Positions 57,426-64,000 of a stretch of DNA of 64,000 nucleotides are shown one piece after another. Both the position numbers and the translations under genes were made by a program. The stretch lies in the NCBI RefSeq assembly GCF_040546815.1, contig NZ_JBEPOO010000001.1, forward strand, positions 2,418,001 through 2,482,000, in the 5' to 3' direction. Position 1 is the first letter of the stretch; every line of letters begins with the position of its first letter. The notes under the pieces were generated by a model. The model worked only from the letters and a program-made list of their open reading frames with translations. It did not search any database and was not told the DNA's origin. This stretch comes from Devosia sp. 2618. Its GTDB lineage: Bacteria; Pseudomonadota; Alphaproteobacteria; Rhizobiales; Devosiaceae.

Positions 57426-58028
57426 ATGACCAAGAAATCCCTTCGCAATTTCCGTATCATCCTGTGGGCGCTGGTGGCCGTTGTCGCGCTGGGCGCGACG
57501 GCGCTTTATGTGATCCAGCCCCCGAGCCGTCCGCTGGGCGTGACGGGCCAGGAATTTGCGCTCAACTCCTCCCGTGGCGGCGCCTTCACGCAGGCTGACC
57601 TGCGCGGCACGCCGAGCCTTGTCTTCTTCGGCTTCACCTTCTGCCCCGACGTGTGCCCAACCACGCTGGCGGAAACCACCGCCCTGCGATCCGAACTGGG
57701 CCTCACCGACGATGATCTGCGCATCATCTTCGTCTCGGTCGACCCCGAGCGCGATACGCTCGACATGGTCAAAAGCTATGTCGAAGGCTTTGATCCCTCG
57801 ATCATCGGCCTTGTCGGCAGCAGCCTCGAGCAGACCGAGAATGCCAAAAAAGCGTTCGGCGTGTTTTCCGAGAAGGTCGAGAGCGAGCCCGGCGACCCCT
57901 ATTATCTGGTCAACCACACCGCGCTGACCTTCCTGATCAAGGCAGACGGCACCTTCCAGGGCACCATTTCCTACGAGGAATCGCACGACACCGCCCTCGC
58001 CAAGGTCAAACGCCTGGTTCAGGGATGA
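57426..58028 (+). CDS. SCO-family copper/thiol protein (SCO1/SenC)
   Basis: A membrane-anchored thioredoxin-fold protein for cytochrome oxidase CuA assembly or thiol chemistry. One hydrophobic helix (residues 9-32) precedes the periplasmic domain. The CxxxC copper site is FTFCPDVCPTT and the conserved His is in LVNHTALTFL. 200 residues. Its stop overlaps the tlyA start by 4 bp. Confidence 0.9.
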   Translation: MTKKSLRNFRIILWALVAVVALGATALYVIQPPSRPLGVTGQEFALNSSRGGAFTQADLRGTPSLVFFGFTFCPDVCPTTLAETTALRSELGLTDDDLRIIFVSVDPERDTLDMVKSYVEGFDPSIIGLVGSSLEQTENAKKAFGVFSEKVESEPGDPYYLVNHTALTFLIKADGTFQGTISYEESHDTALAKVKRLVQG

Positions 58029-58759
58029 GCGAGCGTATCCGCCTCGATCTGGCGCTGGAACAGCGCGGCCTGCTCCCCAGCCGCGCCCGCGCACGTGACG
58101 CGATCCTGCGCGGCACCGTCACCATCAACGGGATCACCGCCGTCAAGCAGAACCAGATGGTCGGCCGCGACGACAAGCTTGCGCTGAGCGATCCCGCCGC
58201 CAATTACGTGTCCCGCGCCGCGCTCAAGCTGGTTGCCGGCCTTGATGCCGGCAGTATCGATCCGACGGGCAAGATTTGCCTCGATGTCGGCTCCTCCACC
58301 GGCGGCTTTACGCAGGTGCTGATGGAGCGCGGCGCCAAGCGCATCTACGCCGTCGATGTCGGTCATGACCAGTTGCACCAGCGCCTCAAGGGCAGCGACC
58401 GCGTCGTCAGCATGGAAGGCGTCAACGCCCGCGACCTGACGGCAGAAACGATCCCTGAACAGATCGATCTGCTGGTATCGGATGTGAGCTTTGTGTCGGT
58501 CATCAAGGTGCTCGCCGCACCGCTCGCGTTGTGCACCGCGACGGCTGAGGCGGTGATCCTCTTTAAGCCACAATTTGAAGTGGGCCGGCAGAATGTCGGC
58601 AAGGGCGGGATCGTGTCGAGCGAAGCCGCCATCGAGACCGCACTGGTCGAAGTCATCGCCTTCATGCAGGAGCAGGGCTTCACGCATCGCCACTCGGTGA
58701 CATCGCCAATTGCCGGCGGTGATGGCAATGTCGAGACGGTGCTGGTGTTTGGGCGGTAA
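58025..58759 (+). CDS. tlyA: TlyA-family rRNA methyltransferase (16S/23S 2'-O-methyltransferase type)
   Basis: The S4 RNA-binding domain (residues 1-60, RIRLDLALEQRGLLPSRARA) is followed by an FtsJ-like domain. That domain has CLDVGSSTGGFTQVLMERGA (SAM site), LVSDVSFVSVIKVL (motif IV region) and LFKPQFEVGR (Lys). 244 residues matches the family. The exact target nucleotide is not provable from sequence. Confidence 0.88.
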   Translation: MSERIRLDLALEQRGLLPSRARARDAILRGTVTINGITAVKQNQMVGRDDKLALSDPAANYVSRAALKLVAGLDAGSIDPTGKICLDVGSSTGGFTQVLMERGAKRIYAVDVGHDQLHQRLKGSDRVVSMEGVNARDLTAETIPEQIDLLVSDVSFVSVIKVLAAPLALCTATAEAVILFKPQFEVGRQNVGKGGIVSSEAAIETALVEVIAFMQEQGFTHRHSVTSPIAGGDGNVETVLVFGR

Positions 58760-58766
58760 GCGTTGC

Positions 58767-58893
58767 CACGCCCTCGTGGTTCGAGGGTCGCTGCGCTCCC
58801 GCCTCACCATGAGGTCTACTCTTGGTGAGGTATTTCAGTAGCCCTCATGGTGAGGTGCGAGTTCTTCACGAGCCTCGAACCACTAGGGCGTGC
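58767..58893. repeat. Palindromic intergenic repeat, copy 5
   Basis: CACGCCCTCGTGGTTCGAGG ... CGCCTCACCATGAGG, then CCCTCATGGTGAGGTGCGAG ... CTCGAACCACTAGGGCGTG. Nearly identical to copies 4 and 6, with one substitution in the last arm (CACTAGGG for CACGAGGG). Confidence 0.8.
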
Positions 58894-58897
58894 AACC

Positions 58898-60013
58898 TCA
58901 GTTCCGTTCAAACCCCACAGCGCCATCGCGCCCGGTCTGCCCACGATGGCGTAGCGCGTGGTCGGCCAGCACCAGCGCCATCATCGCCTCGCCCACCGGC
59001 ACCGCGCGAATACCAACACACGGGTCATGCCGACCCTTGGTGATGATGTCGGTATCCTGATTGCCCGTCGTCACGGTCTGGCGCGGGGTGATGATCGACG
59101 AGGTCGGCTTGACCGCAAAGCGGCACACCACCGGATCGCCGTTGGAAATGCCGCCCAGAATGCCGCCGGCATGGTTGGACAGGAAATAGGGCCTGTCGGC
59201 CCCTGCCCGCATTTCGTCAGCATTTTCGACACCGGTGAGGCTTGCCGCTTCGAAACCCGCGCCGATTTCCACCGCCTTGACGGCGTTGATGCTCATCATG
59301 GCCGAGGCCAGGTCGGCGCTCAGCTTGCCATAGATTGGCGCGCCCCAACCGGCTGGCACGCCCTCGGCGACGACTTCGATCACCGCGCCAACGGAATTAC
59401 CGTCCTTGCGGATGCCATCGAGATAGTCCGCCCACAGTGCTGCCGCCACCGGATCGGCGCAGAAGAACGGGTTCTGGTCGACCTGGTCCCAGTCGAAATT
59501 TTTGTAGTCGATCTTGTGCGGCCCAACCTGCACGAGGCTGGCGCGAATGGTGATCCCGGCGAGCACCTGACGCGCCACGGCCCCTGCCGCTACACGCGCC
59601 GCAGTTTCGCGGGCCGAGGTCCGACCACCGCCGCGATAGTCGCGAATGCCGTATTTGTGGTCATAGGTATAGTCGGCGTGGCCCGGACGGTATTTGTCGC
59701 GGATTTCGGCATAGTCCTTGGAGCGCTGATCGGTGTTTTCGATCACCAGCGAAATCGGGGTGCCGGTCGTGCGCGGGCCGTCGGTGCGCTCGTCCTCGAA
59801 CACGCCAGAGAGGATTTTGACCTCATCGGCCTCGCGGCGCTGGGTGGTGTATTTGGACTGGCCCGGCTTGCGGCGATCAAGGTCGCGCTGGATGATTTCG
59901 GGGGTCAGCACGAGGCCCGGAGGGCAGCCATCGACCACAACGCCCAGTGCGGGCCCGTGGCTCTCGCCCCAAGTGGTGAAGCGGAAAAGCTGTCCGAAGG
60001 TATTGAAAGACAT
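58898..60013 (-). CDS. aroC: Chorismate synthase
   Basis: Converts EPSP to chorismate with reduced FMN, the last shikimate step. 371 residues with [20 protein letters not shown] at the start, [40 protein letters not shown] and [19 protein letters not shown]. All conserved blocks are present. It converges on tlyA with the repeat between them. Confidence 0.96.
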   Translation of the reverse strand: MSFNTFGQLFRFTTWGESHGPALGVVVDGCPPGLVLTPEIIQRDLDRRKPGQSKYTTQRREADEVKILSGVFEDERTDGPRTTGTPISLVIENTDQRSKDYAEIRDKYRPGHADYTYDHKYGIRDYRGGGRTSARETAARVAAGAVARQVLAGITIRASLVQVGPHKIDYKNFDWDQVDQNPFFCADPVAAALWADYLDGIRKDGNSVGAVIEVVAEGVPAGWGAPIYGKLSADLASAMMSINAVKAVEIGAGFEAASLTGVENADEMRAGADRPYFLSNHAGGILGGISNGDPVVCRFAVKPTSSIITPRQTVTTGNQDTDIITKGRHDPCVGIRAVPVGEAMMALVLADHALRHRGQTGRDGAVGFERN

Positions 60014-60133
60014 GGCGCGGCCCCGTTGTTGAGGGCTTTCTAGGGAGCGCTGGCCGTCAGGTCAATCAGCCTATTGGCCTCAGGTCCTGCTCACCAAAGC
60101 TTCCCTACCCACAGGACTTCCCCACCCACCGGG

Positions 60134-60213
60134 GCTTCCCTCGCGCTTGACCCGAGGGCCACTCACCGCCGCACCGTGCTGGCAGAGGCCCTCGGATCAA
60201 GTCCGAGGGAAGC
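60134..60213. repeat. Inverted repeat with CCCTCGGATCAAG core
   Basis: GCTTCCCTCGCGCTTGACCC GAGGGCC (60134-60160) is mirrored by GGCCCTCGGATCAAGTCCGA GGGAAGC (60187-60213) around a 26-bp loop. A different palindrome family from the CCCTCGTGG one; its core recurs at 54913-54945. Confidence 0.65.
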
Positions 60214-60268
60214 GATTGTGGGTTGGCAACATAGTGCATGGCCGGGCACTCACGCCCCCATCGCCCCA

Positions 60269-60880
60269 CTAACCCCGCAGCAATTCCATATTGCCGGGCG
60301 TAAAATGCATGATGGCATCCTGGGGCGGCGCCCAGTTGATCACTTCCAGCACGGGCGCATGTTCGATCAGTACGCGCAGTGTGCGGGCGATGCCGCCATG
60401 GGCCACGACCACCGACGGTCCCTTGAGCACGCTGGCAAATTCGGCCAGACGCGCTTCGACGTCGCGGTAGTTTTCGCCATTTTCAGGGCGATAGTCCCAA
60501 TAGTCTTCGGTGCGATCGCCCGGTGCGATGGCCATATTGGCCGGCAGCTGCTCGAACAGTTCGCCTTCCAGCACGCCGAAGGAAATCTCCATCAGCCGCA
60601 CGTCATACTGCACGTCGGGCAGATGCGCATCGAACCCGGCGCGGACGCGATCCATCGTTTCGCGGGTGCGTCCGAGTGGCGAGGCGTGCCACTCGAAGCT
60701 GTTGGGATCAAGGCCGCGCGCCGCAAACAATGCGGCGAGCGTCTTGCCGTTCTGATTGGCCTGGCCACGCCCTTTGTCGTTGAGCGGAATGTCCTTGCGC
60801 CCCTGATAGCGGCGCTCGGCATTCCATGGCGTTTCACCATGCCGGATGAAGTAGATTTCCGGCCAGACCAGGGCTGTCAT
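60269..60880 (-). CDS. Histidine phosphatase family protein (phosphoglycerate mutase-like)
   Basis: A 203-residue phosphatase. IYFIRHGETPWNAERRYQGR holds the catalytic His and Arg, SPLGRTRETMD the second Arg, FGVLEGELFEQLP the acid region and VVVAHGGIARTLR the second His. ATG 60880 is preferred over the TTG two codons earlier. Substrate unknown. It lies between aroC and fabI on the same strand. Confidence 0.88.
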   Translation of the reverse strand: MTALVWPEIYFIRHGETPWNAERRYQGRKDIPLNDKGRGQANQNGKTLAALFAARGLDPNSFEWHASPLGRTRETMDRVRAGFDAHLPDVQYDVRLMEISFGVLEGELFEQLPANMAIAPGDRTEDYWDYRPENGENYRDVEARLAEFASVLKGPSVVVAHGGIARTLRVLIEHAPVLEVINWAPPQDAIMHFTPGNMELLRG

Positions 60881-60925
60881 GTGCAATCCCGCGCCGCTAT
60901 GCCGACGCGTCCTATAAAGAGAAGT

Positions 60926-61735
60926 CTATTCGCCGGCGGCTGGCTCTACATTGTCGAGCAGCTTCATGCCGACAACGTTGAAGCCTGCGTCAACGTAATG
61001 GATTTCGCCGGTCACACCACTGGCGAGATCGCTCAGCAGGTATGTTGCAGCGCCACCAACGTCGTCGATCGACACGTTCTTGCGCATGGCCGAATTGGCT
61101 TCCTGCCAGTGCAGCATGTCGCGCAGGCCGGAGATACCCGAAGCGGCAAGGGTCTTGATCGCGCCGGCCGAGATGGCGTTGACGCGGATTCCGGCCTTGC
61201 CCAGATCGACGGCGAGGTAGCGAACCGATGCTTCAAGCGCGGCCTTGGCAACGCCCATGACGTTGTAGTTCGGCACATATTTGACGGCGCCATAATAGGT
61301 CAGCGTCAACAGCGAGCCGCCTTCGCTCATCAGCGCTTCGGCGCGCTTGGCGACGGCGGTGAACGAATAGACCGAGATGTTCATGGTCAGCGCGAAGTTG
61401 TCCGCCGAGGTGTCGAGGTAGCGGCCTTCGAGCTCATCCTTGTTGGAGAAGCCGATGGCGTGCACGACGAAATCGAGCTTGCCCCACTTTTCCTTGATCT
61501 GGCGGAACGTCTCGTCCATTGCCGCGTCATCAGACACGTCGCATTCGACGAGGAAGTCCGAACCGAGTTCGGCAGCCAGCGGCTCGACGCGGCGTTTGAG
61601 CGCTTCGCCCTGATAGGAGAAACAGATCTCGGCGCCCTGCGCGTGCAATTGCTTGGCAATGCCCCATGCGATCGAGCGGTTGTTTGCGAGACCCATGATC
61701 AAGCCGCGCTTGCCTGCCATCAATCCAGTGGCCAT
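60926..61735 (-). CDS. fabI: Enoyl-[acyl-carrier-protein] reductase (NADH), FabI
   Basis: Last step of fatty-acid elongation. 269 residues with the FabI-specific SDR pattern GKRGLIMGLANNRSIAWGIA, VHAIGFSNKDELEGRYLDTS and the catalytic Y-x6-K in YVPNYNVMGVAKAALEASVR. NAISAGAIKTLAASGISG and the C-terminal GVTGEIHYVDAGFNVVG follow. Upstream of it the GlcD-type gene diverges. Confidence 0.93.
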   Translation of the reverse strand: MATGLMAGKRGLIMGLANNRSIAWGIAKQLHAQGAEICFSYQGEALKRRVEPLAAELGSDFLVECDVSDDAAMDETFRQIKEKWGKLDFVVHAIGFSNKDELEGRYLDTSADNFALTMNISVYSFTAVAKRAEALMSEGGSLLTLTYYGAVKYVPNYNVMGVAKAALEASVRYLAVDLGKAGIRVNAISAGAIKTLAASGISGLRDMLHWQEANSAMRKNVSIDDVGGAATYLLSDLASGVTGEIHYVDAGFNVVGMKLLDNVEPAAGE

Positions 61736-61837
61736 TGTTTAATCCCTTGCTGGAGTCGTTGCGCCGGTTGTGGCACATGGCGACCCACGGGGGCAAGTTC
61801 GCCGCCCGGCTATCCCATGCCAAACCCCGGTTTTTCC

Positions 61838-63253
61838 ATGTCCGTATCTGCAGCCGAGATCGTTACACAGTTGACCGAACTCATCGGGGCGGATGCCGTT
61901 ATCGGCGATCCCGGGCGGATGACCACCTATCTCAGCGAACCGCGCAAACGCTTCCACACCGGCGCGGCGGCCATTGCCACCCCTGGATCGGTCCCCGAGG
62001 TGCAAGCTATCCTGCGCTGGGCAAACGAAAAAGGCGTCGGCATCATCCCGCAGGGCGGCAATACCGGGCTGGTCGGCGGCCAGGTTCCACTGCGCGGCGA
62101 CGAAGTCATTCTCAGCACCGCCCGGCTCGACCGCATCCGCGCCATCGACCCGGCAGCGGGCGCGATGACCGCAGAATCAGGCGTCATTCTCGCCAATGCG
62201 CACGAGGCAGCCGAAGCCGAAGGGGTGATTCTGCCGCTCTGGCTGGCCTCCCAGGGGTCTGCCCGGATCGGCGGCGTGCTGTCGACCAATGCCGGTGGCG
62301 TCAATGTGCTGGCCTATGGCAATGCGCGCGACCTCACCATGGGCGTCGAAGCCGTTCTGGCCGATGGCCGCCTCTATCAGGGCCTCAATTCCCTCAAAAA
62401 AGACAATACCGGCTACGATCTCAAGAACCTTCTGGTCGGTGCCGAAGGCACGCTGGGCATCATCACCGCCGCCACGCTCAAGATTTTCCCCAAGCCCGAA
62501 GATTACGAAACCGCCATTGTCAGCCTCTCGAGCCTCGATGCCGCGCTGCGCCTCTTTGAATACCTCCGCGAGCGCGCCCGCCGCCGCTTGAGCGCCTTTG
62601 AAATCGTGCCGCAGCTTGGCCTCGAAATGCAGCTGCGTCAGGGCATGCTCGACCGTGACCCTACCCCCGGCCCCTCCCCGTGGTATGCGCTGATCGAAGT
62701 CTCCCGCCTCACCAAGGGCGCATCGGGCACTTTGATGACCGCCATCGAAGCGGCGTTTGCCGCAGGTCTGGTCGACAATGCGGTGTTTGCCGAATCGCTC
62801 AGCGACCGCACCCGGATGTGGGCGTTCCGCGAGCAGATGAGCGAAGTGCAATCGAAGGAAGGCGCTTCCATCAAGCACGACGTGTCGGTCCCCATCGACA
62901 ATGTGCCCGAGCTGATCACCGAAGGCATCGCCGTTGCCGAAAAGCTCATCCCTGGCATCCGCGCCGTGCCGTTCGGCCATCTGGGCGACGGCAATATCCA
63001 CTTCAACTTCAGCCAGCCTGTCGGCGCCGACCCCAAGACCTTCATGGCCGAATCCGACGAAAAACTGCACGAAGCCATCTACGACATCGTCCTGCGCCTC
63101 GGCGGCTCCGTCTCGGCCGAACACGGCATCGGGCAGCTCAAGGTCGATCTGCTGCGGCAGGTGAAGGACCCGGTCGCGCTGCAAATGATGCGCTCGATCA
63201 AACAGGCGCTGGACCCCAAGGGCATTTTGAACCCGGGCAAGGTTTTGGGGTGA
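61838..63253 (+). CDS. FAD-binding oxidoreductase, GlcD/D-2-hydroxyglutarate dehydrogenase type
   Basis: A 471-residue flavoprotein with an FAD_binding_4 domain (PGSVPEVQAILRWANEKGVG, IIPQGGNTGLVGGQVP, LGIITAATLKIFPKP). The FAD-oxidase C-terminal domain has VPFGHLGDGNIHFNFSQP with metal-binding His/Asn and SAEHGIGQLK. These features are shared by D-lactate and D-2-hydroxyglutarate dehydrogenases. ATG 61838 is used; ATG 61817 is in frame. The long open frame upstream to 60074 is antisense to fabI and the phosphatase and is not part of the gene. Confidence 0.88.
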   Translation: MSVSAAEIVTQLTELIGADAVIGDPGRMTTYLSEPRKRFHTGAAAIATPGSVPEVQAILRWANEKGVGIIPQGGNTGLVGGQVPLRGDEVILSTARLDRIRAIDPAAGAMTAESGVILANAHEAAEAEGVILPLWLASQGSARIGGVLSTNAGGVNVLAYGNARDLTMGVEAVLADGRLYQGLNSLKKDNTGYDLKNLLVGAEGTLGIITAATLKIFPKPEDYETAIVSLSSLDAALRLFEYLRERARRRLSAFEIVPQLGLEMQLRQGMLDRDPTPGPSPWYALIEVSRLTKGASGTLMTAIEAAFAAGLVDNAVFAESLSDRTRMWAFREQMSEVQSKEGASIKHDVSVPIDNVPELITEGIAVAEKLIPGIRAVPFGHLGDGNIHFNFSQPVGADPKTFMAESDEKLHEAIYDIVLRLGGSVSAEHGIGQLKVDLLRQVKDPVALQMMRSIKQALDPKGILNPGKVLG

Positions 63254-63263
63254 GAGGCTGCGT

Positions 63264-63391
63264 CACGTCCTCGTGGTTCGAGGGTCGCTGCGCTCCCACC
63301 TCACCATGAGGACTTCTCTTTGTGAGGTGTTCAAGTAGCCCTCATGGTGAGGTGCGAGTTCTTCACGAGCCTCGAACCACGAGGGCGTGCC
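63264..63391. repeat. Palindromic intergenic repeat, copy 6
   Basis: CACGTCCTCGTGGTTCGAGG ... CACCTCACCATGAGGA, then CCCTCATGGTGAGGTGCGAG ... CTCGAACCACGAGGGCGTG. Full-length copy of about 128 bp between two rightward genes. Confidence 0.8.
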
Positions 63392-63455
63392 CCAACGCAC
63401 AGTCACCTATTTGTGCCGTCTTGCACCGCTTTGCCCACGGGCCCATCTACCCGTC

Positions 63456-64000
63456 ATGCTGCTCAACATCCAATTCCTCGACGACGCAACCCGTCCGCCG
63501 GTGCAAAAGCTTGATGGTCTGACTGAGGACCAGCGCGAGGCCGGCCATCATTTGCGGATAATCCACGATCACCTGCGCGCCAATATGGTCACGCTCGGCA
63601 AGATGATCGACCGCGCCAATGCGGGCACCGTCACCCGCAGCGAGATTGCCGAAGAAACCAGCGCGCTTGCCATGGTCGCCAACTATCGGCGCTTCGGAAA
63701 TCTCTGCGGCCAGCACTGCCAGATCGTCAATACGCACCACTCCATTGAGGACCATCACCTGTTCCCCGTGCTCGGCCGCCAAAGCCCCGGTTTCAAGGCC
63801 ATCGCCGACCGGCTAACGGCCGAACATGTCGTGGTGCACGAATTGCTGGAACGGCTGGTCGACGCACTAAACGCATTGGCCAATGAACCATCACAATCCC
63901 GCTTCGACGACGCCAAAACCGTCTATCACGCCCTCGAACGCGTCCTGCTCTCCCACCTCGGCTGGGAAGAAGAAGCCATGGGCGATGCGCTCGGGTATTT
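63456..64000 (+). CDS. Hemerythrin-like HHE domain protein (partial, cut by window end)
   Basis: From ATG 63456 (MLLNIQFLDDATRPPVQKLD) the frame is open to the window edge, at least 181 residues. The four-helix metal-binding pattern is visible: HHLRIIHDHLRANM, THHSIEDHHLFPVL, EHVVVHELLERLV and LSHLGWEEEAMGD, giving the His and Glu ligands of a di-iron site. Such proteins bind oxygen or store/sense iron or NO. The C-terminus lies outside the window. Confidence 0.82.
   Translation, partial: MLLNIQFLDDATRPPVQKLDGLTEDQREAGHHLRIIHDHLRANMVTLGKMIDRANAGTVTRSEIAEETSALAMVANYRRFGNLCGQHCQIVNTHHSIEDHHLFPVLGRQSPGFKAIADRLTAEHVVVHELLERLVDALNALANEPSQSRFDDAKTVYHALERVLLSHLGWEEEAMGDALGY

Noticed and set aside
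58958..60043. 361-residue plus-strand ORF
   Set aside because: Antisense to aroC, which is unmistakable.
60074..61837. 588-codon upstream extension of the GlcD-type protein
   Set aside because: Antisense to the phosphatase and fabI; family similarity starts at 61838.

Overview
The window looks like chromosome from an alphaproteobacterium of the Hyphomicrobiales, probably Devosia or a close relative. The signs are high-GC coding sequence, ribose-type ABC sugar uptake operons, a class Ic ribonucleotide reductase, metE under a cobalamin riboswitch, and many palindromic intergenic repeats with a CCCTCGTGGTTCGAGG core. The genus is an inference from style, not from a marker gene. || 1-12.8 kb: two solute uptake loci. 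The first (+) holds the tail of an M20 peptidase, two tandem paralogous periplasmic binding proteins, one permease, a YhfX-type PLP enzyme and a single-NBD ATPase. The second (-) is a complete ribose-type importer (double-NBD ATPase, two permeases, binding protein) followed by a TIM-barrel sugar epimerase/isomerase and an SDR dehydrogenase, with a divergent DeoR-type regulator. || 12.8-15.8 kb: decayed DNA with a broken IS3-family element, gene remnants and a few very short ORFs. || 15.8-26.0 kb: exopolysaccharide locus: initiating sugar transferase, two GT2 glycosyltransferases, an AT-rich Wzy-like polymerase, Wzx-like flippase, polysaccharide pyruvyl transferase, UDP-glucuronate 4-epimerase, UDP-glucose dehydrogenase and a short Wzz-like protein. 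|| 26.2-41.4 kb: a genomic island ending at tRNA-Gln(TTG). It holds a soluble FtsH-like AAA+/M41 protease (frameshifted) with a GIY-YIG protein, two frameshifted tyrosine integrases, and then a 9,193-bp transposon at 32190-41382. Its ends are TGTCCG...CGGACA with a 26-bp imperfect inverted repeat, several GTCGCA-TTAA end repeats and a perfect 5-bp target duplication (GCGCA). It sits 8 bp beyond the 3' end of tRNA-Gln. It carries a TniQ remnant, so it is read here as a decayed Tn7/Tn5053-like element. Its cargo is a 5'-truncated ORC/CDC6-like ATPase with an unknown partner protein, a DUF4209 (RX4H) protein, a zinc-ribbon-like protein, and fragments of a DMT transporter and dnaE2. This is the most unusual part of the window. 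|| 41.4-64 kb: housekeeping genes. tRNA-Pro(CGG), nrdAB and metE (divergent, each with its own cobalamin riboswitch), a spermidine-synthase-like methyltransferase, bioY, an MBL hydrolase, a DUF1499 protein, pdxH, a CbpA-like co-chaperone, Sua5/TsaC, an HDAC-like deacetylase, xseB, SCO, TlyA, aroC, a histidine phosphatase, fabI, a GlcD-type FAD oxidoreductase and a hemerythrin-like protein cut by the window end. The palindromic repeats recur between these genes.
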